Part shown: one piece after another, positions 51,201-62,600 of the stretch
Layout of the letters: every line of letters begins with the position of its first letter
How positions within the stretch are numbered: the first letter of the stretch is position 1
Notes under the pieces: model-generated
Seen by the model: only the letters and a program-made list of their open reading frames with translations
Databases searched by the model: none
What the model was told of the DNA's origin: nothing
Program-made: the position numbers and the translations under genes
DNA from: Whalleya microplaca
Taxonomy: Eukaryota > Ascomycota > Sordariomycetes > Xylariales > Xylariaceae
Assembly (NCBI GenBank): GCA_022497155.1
Contig: MU385793.1
Coordinates: 1 to 64,000, forward strand
Length of the DNA: 64,000 bases
Direction of reading: 5' to 3'

Positions 51201-52940
51201 TACATACATGTATGGTTCAATACGAGGCCCAGGATACTACGGCCATTGCACACAACATATGTAGGTAATAAGTATGTAGATTCGACCGTTGACTTTTTAT
51301 TACATACTATGGCAAACATGTCAGGCCCATGCCCATGCCCATGACAACGGGAGCACGGGTTCCACAAATAGCCAATCTGCTTTGTACCGGCGCGCTGGGA
51401 TTGACTCGCACAAGGATGTTTGATGAACCTCAGGGGCTTGCGGATCATGCTCCTGTTGGCTGGCTCCGAGACCCAATCGTGGTTGCGTGGGTTGCTCAAC
51501 CGGTCGCCGATTGAGCTGTTCAACTCGGTCGATGCAAGATCCGCTACAGAGATTGTCCTACCCAAGAGGTGGTTGAGCGGTCCTTTTGCCAATGATCAGC
51601 CACCACCTTGCCTACCGCGTATGTCCACGTAGTAATTGTAGCAAGTAGTATGTAGTAGTAGAGCGTTGTTATCATGTTCTTGCCCCCACCCCCCGTCAGG
51701 TAAGACCCAAGGAGACAGAGGAGAAAGAAGAAAGCATGATATATATCATGGCGCCCGTAAGTCATGAATCACGCTTTGTCATAACCTGCAGCAAGTGCGG
51801 TTATCCCCTCTGCCCCTCTGCAGGACGTTTATTTACTTACTCGCCGTTAGCTGATTTCTTTCTGAGACAGAGTTCGTAAAGGGTCTCTCGCGACTCGTAA
51901 CTAGTGATTACACGGCATGATTGATTCCATACACACACACACGTATGGACGTCTAGATCAAAGAGAGCTTCGTCTGCGATGCATACTAACAGAACAGGTC
52001 AACAATATAAGACTTGATTACGACTAACCTCAGTTGAAGTGCACAAGCGACAAGTCACACAGGTCATGCCAACCGAACAACGGCCACCTGCACAGCAACA
52101 GCAGCTCTATCTGATCTCCGCAAAGGCCCGGTAACCCGAAGATCTGGTTCAGCTGTCCTTGGCCGTTCTCGGTTATCGAGAGTTGCCCCATGGCTTTCCA
52201 AGGGGCCATTGTTTAATGGGTTACAGGGCCTTGGCGCCTCATATACGGGCAGGTTGTTGATAGATGATAGGCCGACTAAGTAAGATTACCTTAACCATCG
52301 CCCCTGAGCGCTGGCAGCTAGGGGTACCTAGGTAGACACCAAGCTTCTTTATTGTCTTGATGATTACTAGTTATGTATGCATGTACTAGCAGATACATGT
52401 AAGCATGTATGTATGTATAGCCCTCCAGCAGTCGATGGCCCCCCACACTGGTCCAGATGGCGCCACAACGGAAGCGGTTATTTCCCAGTAGAAAAAGATA
52501 AAAAAATAAAAAAATAACGCTCCGGCCGAACGCTCTACGCGGTACATACATACGCCATCGTCCGACCAGACGCACTGGGAGGTTTATGCATCTACTCCTC
52601 CGTGCTTACAATACCCACGCCTCATCAAGTACCTTTAAGCATTCAAGAAGCAGTGTCCTCGTGTGGCTTCAGTCTATTCTAGTAAGATTCACCCGGGGTA
52701 TGCCTGCTGATTCGATAGCAGCGTGCACCCTCCATTGGTGTGCCGGAAGGGGACCTTGGTGAGAGACTTGCTTCCAGATTCGCGATTAGAGACTTTGCCG
52801 GCACCAGTTCCCCTCCCAGTTCTAGGATACCTACGTGGTGTTTTTCGTGCCAGACGAATCCGTGATTGTCCGATATATACGCCCCATCTTGAATGTTGCT
52901 GGCTAGCCCTCTCTCCTATCTGACAGGGACGACAGCTGCC
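48236..52940. other. 4.7-kb intergenic region between convergent genes
   Basis: No gene seen. Short frames here have no recognised domain and biased composition. A CCCATG repeat lies at 51,325-51,342, CA repeats near 51,931, and TATG/TACATGTA motifs around 52,370-52,420. The space separates the plus-strand flbD-like gene and the minus-strand coiled-coil gene, so it holds two 3' ends. An unannotated non-coding transcript cannot be excluded. Confidence 0.55.
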
Positions 52941-54859
52941 TCATGTCCCTGGGCCCTGACCTGCGGTTTTGCTCTTTGCCAATGCCCGTCCTGCGGCAAT
53001 CCGTGCGCTGCCCTCAGCCTGCTGGTTTTCCGAAGGTGCTTCCTTTCTAAAAGAGGATTCAGATACCGAGTCTGCGCTCTGGTAACTTCGACTAGAACTG
53101 TTATGTTCCACCCCTTGTATTGTTTTAGGAGAGTCTTGACTGGAGCCTCTTGCCACCTCCCGGATAACCGTGTTCACAGTACTTGTAGAGTTCTGTGGCC
53201 GGACTATCTCTGGCGTTGGAAATCTCGCGCCTTCCTCTAAGCTAGATAGAGTTGCTAGATCAGCCATAAGCGAGGACTGGCCGCGACTGGTTCGATCGGG
53301 TGAAACTTCGACGTCTTCTTCCTCCCCTGGTTTCTGACGTCGGACTGGCTCGTATTGCCGTAGCTCAATGCCATCATCACTACCGCGCCCAGCTTTCGTC
53401 ATCCCGTCTACGGCTTCGCTACTCGCGAAAACGGGAAATATATCATCTCCAGGTACGAAAGAGAAGCCCGAAAAGCCTCGTTGATGCCCGAACTCTGGAT
53501 CCGAGGTGCTCGAGCCCTCGGCGGCTCGGTCGGGGATGCTTTGCCGCAAAGACATGCCAATATTCCTCGATCGACCGTAGGCATTATTGATGCCATCATG
53601 TGACGATTCACAGTCAAGCAGATTTTCCAGCATCTGTCGTCTGTTGTCCATGTCTCCCAACGTGGGCCCTTCGTTGGTTACCTCCTCGCCGCCTGCGCCT
53701 GATACAAGCGGTAAGTCGTCCGAGAAGAGTGGCTGTGGCCTCATCCCACTAACATGAGTTTCCGATAGCCCAGTCTTCGTTGCCGCCACAGGTGTGTCAT
53801 TATCCTCCTTTCGGGCCGCCGCCCAGGCCTGACGCGGTCGTCTAATCCCAGTGTATACCGCATTGGCATTCGTCACTGTATCACTCTGCCGGACCTTCTC
53901 GCTCATGAGGAAGTCATTGTCTTGATCTAGGATTTTCGGGAGAGGAGGAACTTGAGGAGCACGCGATGTTAGTCTCCGCCTGAGTCCCACTGGCAACTTC
54001 TTAAGGGGCGTGAGAAAGGGAGGGAAGGGGGCAGGGGCGGGAGAGCAATACCTATCTTTCTCTTTGGTTGGCCTTTCTCGCGCGGAGCACCATCAATGGT
54101 ATCGACAAGATCGTATTCCCGCTGATTACTTTCGTGGGGAATCCGATCATGTGCGTCTTTGCGGACGTTGGTGTTAGGCCTTGTTCCCAAGCATTGCGTT
54201 GGAAGAATGGACAGGCCTTTTGTACTTGTTGTGCTGAGATGCTTCAGTTTGGCGACAAATCGCTTTGCTTCCGTTCTATCGACAATGCTGTTTGTTCTTG
54301 CTAGCGTCACCGCCTCGAGACCGGAGTGAGATGTCTTTGATAGTAGTACCTCGAGCCTCTTGATCTCGGCCTTATATTGGCCCTCGCGTTCTAGCCACTC
54401 ATCTGCTACCGATTTAAAATGTTCCACGTGCTTCTCGAGTGATTGCTTTGCTTCGGCGTAAGCCGCATCCGCTGCTCGGATTTTCCGCTGGGAGCCGGCG
54501 AAGGCTTCGATCAGGTGCTGGACATAGCCGTTGTATGCAATGGGGAGTGACTGGAGGGTACCCCGAGTCATGATGAAAACCTGGAGGGTCTCGATCATCT
54601 GGTCTATCGAGGGGTTGAACCAAACCTTGTCCTGCTCTCGAACGAAAAGACCGGCATCACTGCCGGCAGTGGGAGGCTCGGGGGGGAAGGAGGCATGCGT
54701 ATCGAAGCTCAAGTGGCTGGGGACCCGAGACGGGTCAGATCTGCGGTGATCTTCCACCTGCGGCTCGCGGTGAGTGTCGCGTTCGGATGTCGCCGGCGAT
54801 CGTGGCGTGGTGGGTGTACGAGAACGTCGCCCGGAGAGCAGCCAGCTTAAGTCAGCCAT
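52941..54859 (-). CDS. Conserved-type fungal protein with coiled coil, function unknown
   Basis: I do not recognise this protein. Two exons on the minus strand, 54859-54052 and 53950-52941, give 605 aa. The intron (53951-54051) has donor GTATTG and acceptor CTCAAG with GACTAAC just upstream as a branch site. It joins KRKI to VPPLPKILDQDND in frame; nearer AG sites would break the frame. Residues 1-80 are Arg/Ser/Thr/Pro-rich. Residues 83-190 look folded and helical (DKVWFNPSIDQMIETLQVF, then a Lys/Glu/Ala-rich coiled coil at about 120-180). The C-terminal half is low complexity, with Ser, Glu and Asp. No signal peptide or membrane segment. A scaffold or cytoskeletal role is possible but not shown. 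Confidence 0.75.
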
Positions 54860-54984
54860 GGCCTCGGCTTCTGATATCGTAGGATGGTGTGGCTTGTGGG
54901 AAAGAGGGCGTTGACGGGGTTTCCTGTGCTAGATGTAGCGACTATGCCGCGTGGAACATAAGCCGGAGTGCCAGTCAATAATAC

Positions 54985-55065
54985 ATGTATATATACGTGT
55001 ATATATACGTGTATATATACGTGTATCTATACTGTATCTATACGTGTATCTACATATGTATCTAG
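54985..55065. repeat. Tandem GTATATATACGT-type repeat
   Basis: Three nearly perfect ACGTGTATATAT units followed by degenerate GTATCTATAC units. Palindromic and AT-rich. It lies about 125-205 bp upstream of the coiled-coil gene's start codon. Confidence 0.88.
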
Positions 55066-55540
55066 GTATTACTCGGACGAGAAAGAGAGGAAGAGGGCAG
55101 GCACAATGAGAAAGAGACCGGGTATCCAGTAAAAGTCTCGGTAAAAGTATCCAGGGAGTCACTGCCGTCCATACGGTACCAGATACAAATGACTGATCTA
55201 ATCACTCACGGTTGGCCTGACGTCGCTGGTGAATTACCGGCAGTCAGTCCAGAGGCAAACACACATTCAGCCAGGACGATTCGTCATGTAAGAGAGCTTG
55301 GACGAACGCGCGATGTATTGCTGCATCCAATCCCATATCCCACCGAGGGTGCTGGCGATGTTGATATTACACATAGGCACTAAGACTAAGTACTGCGTGT
55401 TTGTGCCGTAGATGATGCCGTAGATAGCCCAGGCGCATGCCCCCTCAAACCACCTGCACGCAGGTACGTGAGATATAGAAGAGGAATGGCCACGTCTATG
55501 GAACGCCTATATATTGTCGACTAGCCTCGGTACGCCTAGT

Positions 55541-55580
55541 CATCACCATCAACATCACCATCACCATCATCATCATCATC
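55541..55580. repeat. CATCAC/CATCAT trinucleotide repeat
   Basis: Run of CAT and CAC triplets in the intergenic space downstream of the NCBP3-like gene. Confidence 0.9.
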
Positions 55581-55730
55581 GCCGCCACGGTTTCCATATC
55601 TGTGCACCCCTAATTCTGTGCATTCCTAATACGAACGGTAAAAAAAACCGAGGAGACCACCGCAAACAAACAAGGTGACCGGGATATACTATACGATGGG
55701 TGCTACAGCCCGTCTCCGTGTCACGCAATA

Positions 55731-57215
55731 TCAATCAAATAGATCGCCTGCCCTTTGCCGCCGTCTCGATCTCCCTTCCAGTCGCTCCCCGAAGAGCTCC
55801 TTTCCAGCATTGCCACCGAACTTTTCAGGGAATAACTCCCTGGCCGACTTGCCAGCGACGCCCTTGATGGCGAACCCTTGGTCTGAACTTCTCTGGCTGG
55901 CCGACCCTCGGATGTTGAAAGCCGAGCCCGTGCTCGTGCTCCTGCCAGGGCTCGATATCCTGTCGGCTAATTTGCTTCTGCCTGGAGCTGTGATGCGATC
56001 CTCGAGCTTCTGACTCCGCACGGCCGGTGCGTCACTGCTCTCATCCATCAAGGGCAGCGTGATTCCCTTCGCCAGCAAAGTGGCCGCGTCGTCCACGTTG
56101 TCTCCAAGACGTCCAGAGCCCACGGTTGACCTTTCGGGAAAGAGTTCCTTAGGCTGGTGACCGCGAGAGATACGACTCTTGATAGCGCGCGCCCTGTCCC
56201 GGTTTCGTGCTGCCGACCCGTCACTCGACATGTCCTCCATACTACGGTCGCCGTCCCGATCTCGATCACGGGCGGGCGAAGCCGAGCGATCCCTGCGATG
56301 TCCATTCCTACCATTGGTGCCGCCGGGAAACAGCTCCTTGCCGCGATTGTCGGTTCGATAAGAGTCGCTTCTTCGCCTATATCTGTCGGAATCTGGTGTG
56401 TATGACCGGCGGCGAGGCCGCGACTGCGACTGCGACTGCGACTGCGACTGCGAGACGCGACTAGCTAGTGTGGCTTCGTCATCATCGTAGAGGCTAACAT
56501 CGAACTGGTTTGCAGGCTCCTGGTCGCGGGACTCTCTTGCTCGGCGGCGGCCATAACCGTGGCCGTCCCGCTCGCGGTACCTTCTCGTGTCGCCGTGCCG
56601 CCGTCGTTCTTCTGGGTCGTACTCGGGGTTCAACAGGTAGAAGCGACTTCTAGAAGCAGCGCCCACCTGCTTCTTGTCGGCGGCAACAGCCAGCCGTACC
56701 TGCAATGCGACTTCGGGCCTCTCAGAAAAAGGCTTTGCGGGGAGGGACTTGCGGACGGCAAGGTGAGCAGGGTCCTGGAGGGGCTCGGCGGCCAGAGAAG
56801 CGAGAGCGCGGGCGGCAGCTCGATCTGAAGCGAAGACCAGATTCGCCGAAGAGTCATCTATCCATTCTATTCTCTCGGCCGGGTCAGCGGGGGAGTGCTC
56901 GGTCACGTAGGCCTTGACCTGTTCGGGGTTCAAAATGTCGAGGCCTTTGATATGTATCTTGGTAGGCACAACGGTGTCTTCGTCGTCGTCGTCGTTCACT
57001 TCGCCGGGTGAGCGGTTCCCCTAGCAGCACGAGCATCAATCAGTACGGGTGTCAGGACGGGGAGGAGAGTCGGTATAGAGAGTCGGTATAGTGAGTCGGT
57101 ATAATAAAGAGAGACTCACGGGGGCATCTAGTGGTTCAGCCTCGGGTATTATGGGCTCGTCTGGAACTAGGTCTACATCCACGTCCATCTCAACATCGAG
57201 ATCCATAGAGTCCAT
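55731..57215 (-). CDS. NCBP3/DUF2414-like nuclear cap-binding-type protein
   Basis: The family of nuclear cap-binding protein subunit 3 has an RRM-like domain and acts in mRNA export. Two exons, 57215-57120 and 57020-55731, give 461 aa. The intron (57021-57119) has donor GTGAGT and acceptor CTGCTAG, and contains a 13-bp tandem repeat. The start at 57,215 is the first ATG of the frame and gives an acidic MDSMDLDVEMDVDVD. The RRM-like part spans about residues 52-140: TKIHIKGLDILN, then WIDDSSANLVF (the W-x-x-D-x-S-x-N pattern of the family) and later RFYLLNPEYDP. An Arg/Ser/Asp-rich tail follows with (SQ)5 and four ELFP-type motifs. The family call rests on the IHIKGLD and WIDDSSANLVF blocks. 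Confidence 0.8.
56420..56451. repeat. GCGACT hexamer repeat coding for (Ser-Gln)n
   Basis: Five GCGACT units in exon 2 of the NCBP3-like gene. On the coding strand they give alternating Ser and Gln. Confidence 0.92.
57065..57103. repeat. 13-bp tandem repeat (GAGTCGGTATA) in the NCBP3-like intron
   Basis: GAGTCGGTATA occurs at 57,067, 57,080 and 57,093, period 13 bp, within the 99-bp intron and close to its donor. Confidence 0.9.
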
Positions 57216-57433
57216 GATGATGATGTCTCTCTCGTCTGACGGTATTGTGCCCACTGTATTGGATTGGATTGGTTCTAGATAGGCCTCCGGTATGGCAGTC
57301 ACAAGTATGTGGGAAATGAGGCAAGGTGTGAATGCACGTTTCTTGGTTGGTGCCCGAGACTACGTTAAGTAAATACTGTGAGTGAGGATGCCAACTCAAT
57401 AATAAGTGCTGTGCTAATAAATTAGATTGTGAC

Positions 57434-57472
57434 GAGGTCGCGAGGTCGCGAGGTCGCAAAGTCGCAAAGTCG
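57434..57472. repeat. GAGGTCGC tandem repeat
   Basis: Three GAGGTCGC units followed by two AAAGTCG units, about 220 bp upstream of the NCBP3-like start codon. Confidence 0.9.
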
Positions 57473-58040
57473 GTACTTAATGTACTAAATCAAGCATGTC
57501 AATAGCAAAGATTGTCTCGCTGAATGTAGGAAGGTAAAAGGTATGTAACCCGCTGTAGGTAACTACCTACTGTGTATTGTAAGTTATTAGTGGGAGGCTG
57601 AGACCCAGAGGATCGCGAATGCACTTCATTTAGCTCCCGCCCCGCCTCTTCCCACGAACTAAACCATGTACATATACGTATGTACCTACCTACCTACACA
57701 CATACCTAAGGTACCTACCTCTAACCTACATGTAGGTAACATGAAGTTACTTAGGCATGTATATACATAAATGCGTAAATACATATGTAGGTAGGTACTT
57801 TACCTACACCCGTATACATTGATATCGATCCCTGGCATACCCAGCTCATACTTTCAAGTCCTCTTGATATATATTTATGATCACATACCTACACCTGATA
57901 GCGTACTTGAAATACATACATAGAACACATCGACTGCATTGAATATGCTTCCATCACCCATTCCTGCACGCATCAGCCTGGAAGCCTGCATGTCTGCCGA
58001 GACCAATCGATTTTGAGGAGTAGGTAAAGATTAACCAAAA

Positions 58041-58120
58041 GGGAGGGGAAAGAAAAAGAAGAAGAAGAAGAAAGAAGAAGAAGAAGAAGAAAAAAAAAAA
58101 AGAAAAAAAGAAAAAAAAGG
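58041..58120. repeat. (GAA)n and A-rich purine tract
   Basis: GAAGAAGAA units interrupted by extra A, then AAAAG runs. All-purine on the plus strand for about 80 bp, in the 3' flank of the minus-strand gene ending at 58,221. Confidence 0.93.
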
Positions 58121-58220
58121 ACCTTGGTATCCCCACCAGTTCTCTAGGTATTTGCGCCATCTCTCCGGAACGCCCTGCCGTGTCTATTCCCGCACTTCGC
58201 CGTCATCTATATAGCAGATT

Positions 58221-59675
58221 CTAAACAGTCTCCACGCCCCGTCTACGAAGTTCCATCGGCGCCTGAATACAACCGGTCCGCGGGAGCTTTTGGCGGGAGC
58301 TCTCGCTTCCCTCGGCCGTCGCTGTCCGCTTCAGGGAAGGGAGTGGTGGCACAATCTCGCCCGCCGATCGCCTGACCTCCTCCAAGCCCTCGTCATCCCC
58401 GAAGTTATCGTCCGGGTCCAGCAGCGGATCATACGCCCAGCTCTCCTCCAGACCCTCCAGGTGGCAGGGCGACCGCCGTAGGAAGTGCCACGAGAACGTG
58501 TCTGACAGCATGGCAATGTACAGGGATTCGACCTTTCCGTTCGGAGAACAGACGGCACAGTATTTCTGCAGAAATTTGAGACCGTAGCTGCTGCCGATTA
58601 AAGCAGGATCCAGGGGTCGCAGCATGGGTAGGCCTTGCAGCTTCGCGGCGTCGCAGAGTCTTGCCTGCAGAGGCACCCATTCTCTACCTTTGAGTAAACT
58701 GCCGAATGCCTTGGAAATCGCTCTCACGAAGGACTCGCCATCCGTCCCGCTCACCGCTATCATCTGGTGCAGGCCGCGGGAGAGACATCGCTTGTACGCG
58801 TTGGTGTCCTTCTCGAAGGGAAATGGCTGCGACGCTGTCGGTAGGAGTGATACGTGTACGGTCCATGGTACCGTCGTCGACCCTGATCCGCCGGCCTGTT
58901 TCACTGCCCAGCGAGAATCCGGCCCGATGAGTGCCGCCTCACTGTTATCCCTGTGGCTTGACGACCGGTCTGCCCATGCCGCCGTCCATTGACAGTTTTT
59001 TGACGCTTCTGGGTCGGACGTCGATGTCCGGCTGTGCCGACGGGAAGCCATCCGCGGTCCAGCTTGCTCCTCTAATGCTTCCACACGCTCCTCCATTGTC
59101 ATGGATGCCTCATCAAACTCCATTAGCCTATCGTCCAACCGCTGCAACGTGTCGTCGTGCCCGTCCAGGCGTTCGTCATACACGAGAAAGCGGTCCTCGT
59201 TGAGAGCCTGGCGCTTCTCGAGTTGGGTGACAGACTGCCACACGCGATCAACATTTCGGTAGCAGTCTTTCGTCTCTTGGCCCGTCTCCTCCTTGTTTCT
59301 CTCGACCTGGTCTTCTAGATCTCCCAGGCGCCTAACTACGGTGCCTAGAGCGCCACCCAGGCCACCTCCGCTCTCTCGATCCAACTGCTCTTCGAGATGT
59401 TGGATGCGACGTCGAAGGCTATCCACCTCGTTCTTATCTGGCGTCGACTCAGCAGACTTGATGTGGTAACACGAAAGGTGACCACACTCGCAGGTGACAC
59501 TGGGCAGGGAGCGGTTGATGGTGAAGCCGACGCAGGCGCAGCGCTGGCCCTTGATCTCTGGGTTCAGCAGGATGTATCGACATTGGCCATTCGGAAACTT
59601 GTTCCCGTCGACGGGCTGTCTGGGCCCTCCAGGCAGCGCCCGCGGGGATGGCGAAGACTGGGCTGACATGTCCAT
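58221..59675 (-). CDS. Cys/His-rich, coiled-coil fungal protein, function unknown
   Basis: I do not recognise this protein. Single exon, 484 aa. The start is the first ATG of the frame (59,675; a second Met lies two codons later). The frame continues upstream to a GTG at 59,834, but without an ATG. Residues 32-71 hold Cys32, Cys46, Cys48, Cys62, Cys64, His66, Cys69 and His71 (RCAC, then CECGHLSCYH), compatible with a small zinc-binding module related in look to SWIM-type fingers. Residues 85-215 are a heptad-rich coiled coil (DSLRRRIQHLEEQL). From about 280 to 440 there is a more globular part (FVRAISKAFGSLLKGREW), then an acidic patch and a basic C-terminus (KRTATAEGSESSRQK) that could be a nuclear signal. 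No membrane segment. Confidence 0.78.
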   Translation of the reverse strand: MDMSAQSSPSPRALPGGPRQPVDGNKFPNGQCRYILLNPEIKGQRCACVGFTINRSLPSVTCECGHLSCYHIKSAESTPDKNEVDSLRRRIQHLEEQLDRESGGGLGGALGTVVRRLGDLEDQVERNKEETGQETKDCYRNVDRVWQSVTQLEKRQALNEDRFLVYDERLDGHDDTLQRLDDRLMEFDEASMTMEERVEALEEQAGPRMASRRHSRTSTSDPEASKNCQWTAAWADRSSSHRDNSEAALIGPDSRWAVKQAGGSGSTTVPWTVHVSLLPTASQPFPFEKDTNAYKRCLSRGLHQMIAVSGTDGESFVRAISKAFGSLLKGREWVPLQARLCDAAKLQGLPMLRPLDPALIGSSYGLKFLQKYCAVCSPNGKVESLYIAMLSDTFSWHFLRRSPCHLEGLEESWAYDPLLDPDDNFGDDEGLEEVRRSAGEIVPPLPSLKRTATAEGSESSRQKLPRTGCIQAPMELRRRGVETV

Positions 59676-62600
59676 CTCCTCATGCGCAGAGGAGGTCTGT
59701 AACCAAAGGATGCCTTTTGGGATACAAGGCCTCTCTTCGAGGCCACCCAGATACGGCAATCCACCGTCGGGTTGCGTACGAGCAGCAGCGGCTCCGCAGT
59801 CAATGGATGCTATCGGGTGCAATACGGAGACCACGGCAACCGAATGTTAGGGTTTACTTGGTCCATGGAATGACTTCGGAGGCACCCATATACCCAATTT
59901 GTATCGACTGAGTCAGGTCAGAGCTGCGAGAATTGGACGTTGAAATTGAGCTGAGTCGGAAAAGATGCGACAGTGGGAAGTGAACCAGAAGGGTCCCCCC
60001 CAAGTTCATATAATAAAAGGATGGAACGAGACACTGTCATGGGGGGATCGAACTAGGTCCCACACAATCGGTTATCATGCTATCCGCAGACCGTTCTTGT
60101 CCTTCTCTTGTTCTGCCAAGCGAGGGAGGCCTAAAGGGATGGCAAGCTGGGTCCCTGCATGAGCATTGAACTGGTACGCCGTGACGGGCTGAATGATGGC
60201 AGATAGCAGGAATAAGATGAGATCAAGATGCGTCCAATGGATTGGAGACAGAAGCTTAAAAGCCACTTTGAGATGTACAATCTGGGATAAAAGAGCTCAC
60301 AGGGGGGTCCGCTGTAGATAAACCGATAGGCCAGAAACGGTCGCGATATCAGATAGATACTGGGCAATGAATGACGGCAAGAATGGCAAGGATGGCAGGG
60401 AACCGGCACAGTTCGGATCGTCGTCCACGGTGTCCGCTGTCTATGTCAGGTATGTAGTATGTCTGTGCCAAATATAGGTATGTGTGTACTTATGCGTGTG
60501 TACGGAATACCTGATCGAAATATGTATATGTAGGGCCGATTTGGGGGGTTGACCTCACATGAAGTGAGGGCACTCGTCTGGGTAGTCTAAGAAAACGAAG
60601 AGACGGAGAATCAGAGAGACACAGCTCTGCGCCTTGGCATGTGCTTTTGAACTTTTGATGTATGTACCTACATACGTACGGTATTGAGCACCCACGGTCC
60701 ACGGATGATGGATGGCCTGCATTTCCTTGCTGCGACTTTATCAACGACCACCACCCTGCAAAGTCAGGACTCAGCAGTGATTCAGCATATGGGGGGCCGA
60801 ATGCATACAAATAAGCCACAATGCCACATGGACTGCCGCAGGCCTTGTCCTGGCCCGAGGTCCACGGCCCAAGGGTGAATGCGTAGAAGAGAACGTGGGG
60901 GCACTTCATGGAGAGGCAGCGGAGGGCTTGAGGGGGTGGAGGCGATAAGGAGACGGACAAGAACATCTGGAGGCCTGTGATTGGACCGGCTTTTCCCATC
61001 CCACCTCGACTCAGACAGGCAAAGCACGGCATGAACACACACCTCCCTCCGTCCTTATTTCTGCACGCTCACTCTGCTGCTGTAGTATACACTTATTATT
61101 ACTTATAACCCTCCTACCAACTGCCTATACATTCGCAAGTGTATTTGCAAGTATATATGTAAGCAGACATACGACTACTATTCATATTGGCATTAAGTCA
61201 ATCACATATTCAGGTGCTGTGATAAAGGCTTGGACACCTAGTGTCTTTTTGACAGGCCCCCTTTCCCAATGTCCATCTATGTTTACATTGGGTGTGTATA
61301 CACCTAAACCATTTGTGCCCACTTGATCGTGGCGGCACGAGAAGAGGTACATACTGTTACAGTGGCGGGTGCTGTGGATAATTTCAATAGGGAGGAATGT
61401 GGGAGGGGAGAGCTCAAATGTGTAAATCTCCGAACTCGAGACTCTGCCGGTCTGCCTACCAAGGCTGGTTGGTTGTTGTTGCAATGCAGGACGCGTAGGT
61501 GAATCCGATGAGGACATGTAAAGCAAACAAAATAGGAGACGAAGGACCCGGGAGGGTAAAGATACTACTACCTAGACTGCCTAGGTGATCAAACCGTTGT
61601 AGCTCGGCACGACATGATGCAATAAATAGACTAATCCATCGAATCAGTTGCGTAATGGGAGAGCGTTCGTCATTTCTTCTCATTAACATTGCGTTGAATA
61701 CAGCTGATTGGTATTACTAATTTCGTCAACGTATGCGGGAGAGGTTGACATGGATAGAGGTTGAATCGCATGTAGAACATCATGATATTTCCAGCATTAA
61801 TACATGCAAACATGTACGTCGTATGTATGTAGCATATTATACTATGTAGTAAGATGAAAGATAGATAGACTATATTGTATCGTCACAGTATGAAGTACTC
61901 CGTGCGTCACAACATTGCCCATCGTGTACCCCCACGCCCTACCCTGCGCCTACTTACTTACCCATTTATAGAGCATAGGACCGTGTAGTAAGGTACCTAT
62001 CTAGCATTGCTCTTAGAGACTATTTTCTAAATATTCTCATATATACATACATACTTACTTACTAAAGCAGATAGCGTCGATAATGTTGTATGTCCTCTCT
62101 CAACATTTATTAGATCTCTGTTAACCTTCTTTTCACTATGGTACCTTTAAGAAGTTTTAGAGTGAAGCCTTCAGTACCAGTTTGGTCCCTACCCACCATG
62201 CTCGCCTTGTCGAGGTGACTATCATTGATGCCACCCACGCCTTGCACACTCAAAATCCTTTACACAGTGTAGGATATGATCCATGGCGCCTCGGTGAGGG
62301 TTGATCCAGAGGCGATACAAAATAAGGTAGCACCACGGGGGTGCCATTTGAAGTCTAGACTACTATGTATGTATCTTGGTTGTGCTGAAGGCATGATGTC
62401 TTGTTTTAACAGCTGCATTGATATCGTCATGCCTTGGGATGAAGTTGATTTGGTATTACGACCCCCACGAAAGATATCCAATACACGATGGAGATGATAA
62501 CAGTAGAATGAACAAGGACCCGGTGTGTTGGGGATTGAGCAGATATATCTCTAAACAAAAAGGCTGTGAAGGCTGACGTATTTTATTATCCGAGCACGCC

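Larger units (their letters stand above)
54860..55730. other. Intergenic with GTATATATAC and CAT repeats
   Basis: It holds the promoter of the coiled-coil gene and the 3' end of the NCBP3-like gene, both on the minus strand. No gene seen. Two simple repeats are listed separately. Confidence 0.65.
57216..58220. other. Intergenic with palindromes and GAA repeat
   Basis: No gene seen. A tandem GAGGTCGC repeat lies at 57,434-57,472. From 57,660 to 57,800 there is a dense patch of TACCTACC, CCTAAGGTACC and CTACATGTAG. A GAA-rich tract lies at 58,041-58,120, just downstream of the next minus-strand gene. Confidence 0.65.

Noticed and set aside
53969..54051. Continuation of the first exon of the coiled-coil gene to an own stop
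   Set aside because: A GTATTG donor and CTAAC branch site with an in-frame acceptor join it to the next exon; the read-through peptide is Pro/Leu/Ser-rich and not conserved-looking.
59676..59834. N-terminal extension of the Cys/His-rich protein starting with GTG
   Set aside because: No ATG in frame; nuclear genes of fungi start with ATG in all but rare cases.
60030..60110. tRNA-like look on either strand (GTTCGATCCC and GGTTATCATGC strings)
   Set aside because: The T-arm stem does not pair, and no partner acceptor stem is found at a suitable distance.
60490..61038. 182-codon minus-strand frame after the last gene
   Set aside because: Biased Ser/Pro/Leu composition, no domain, overlaps other frames; a real gene would need transcript support.
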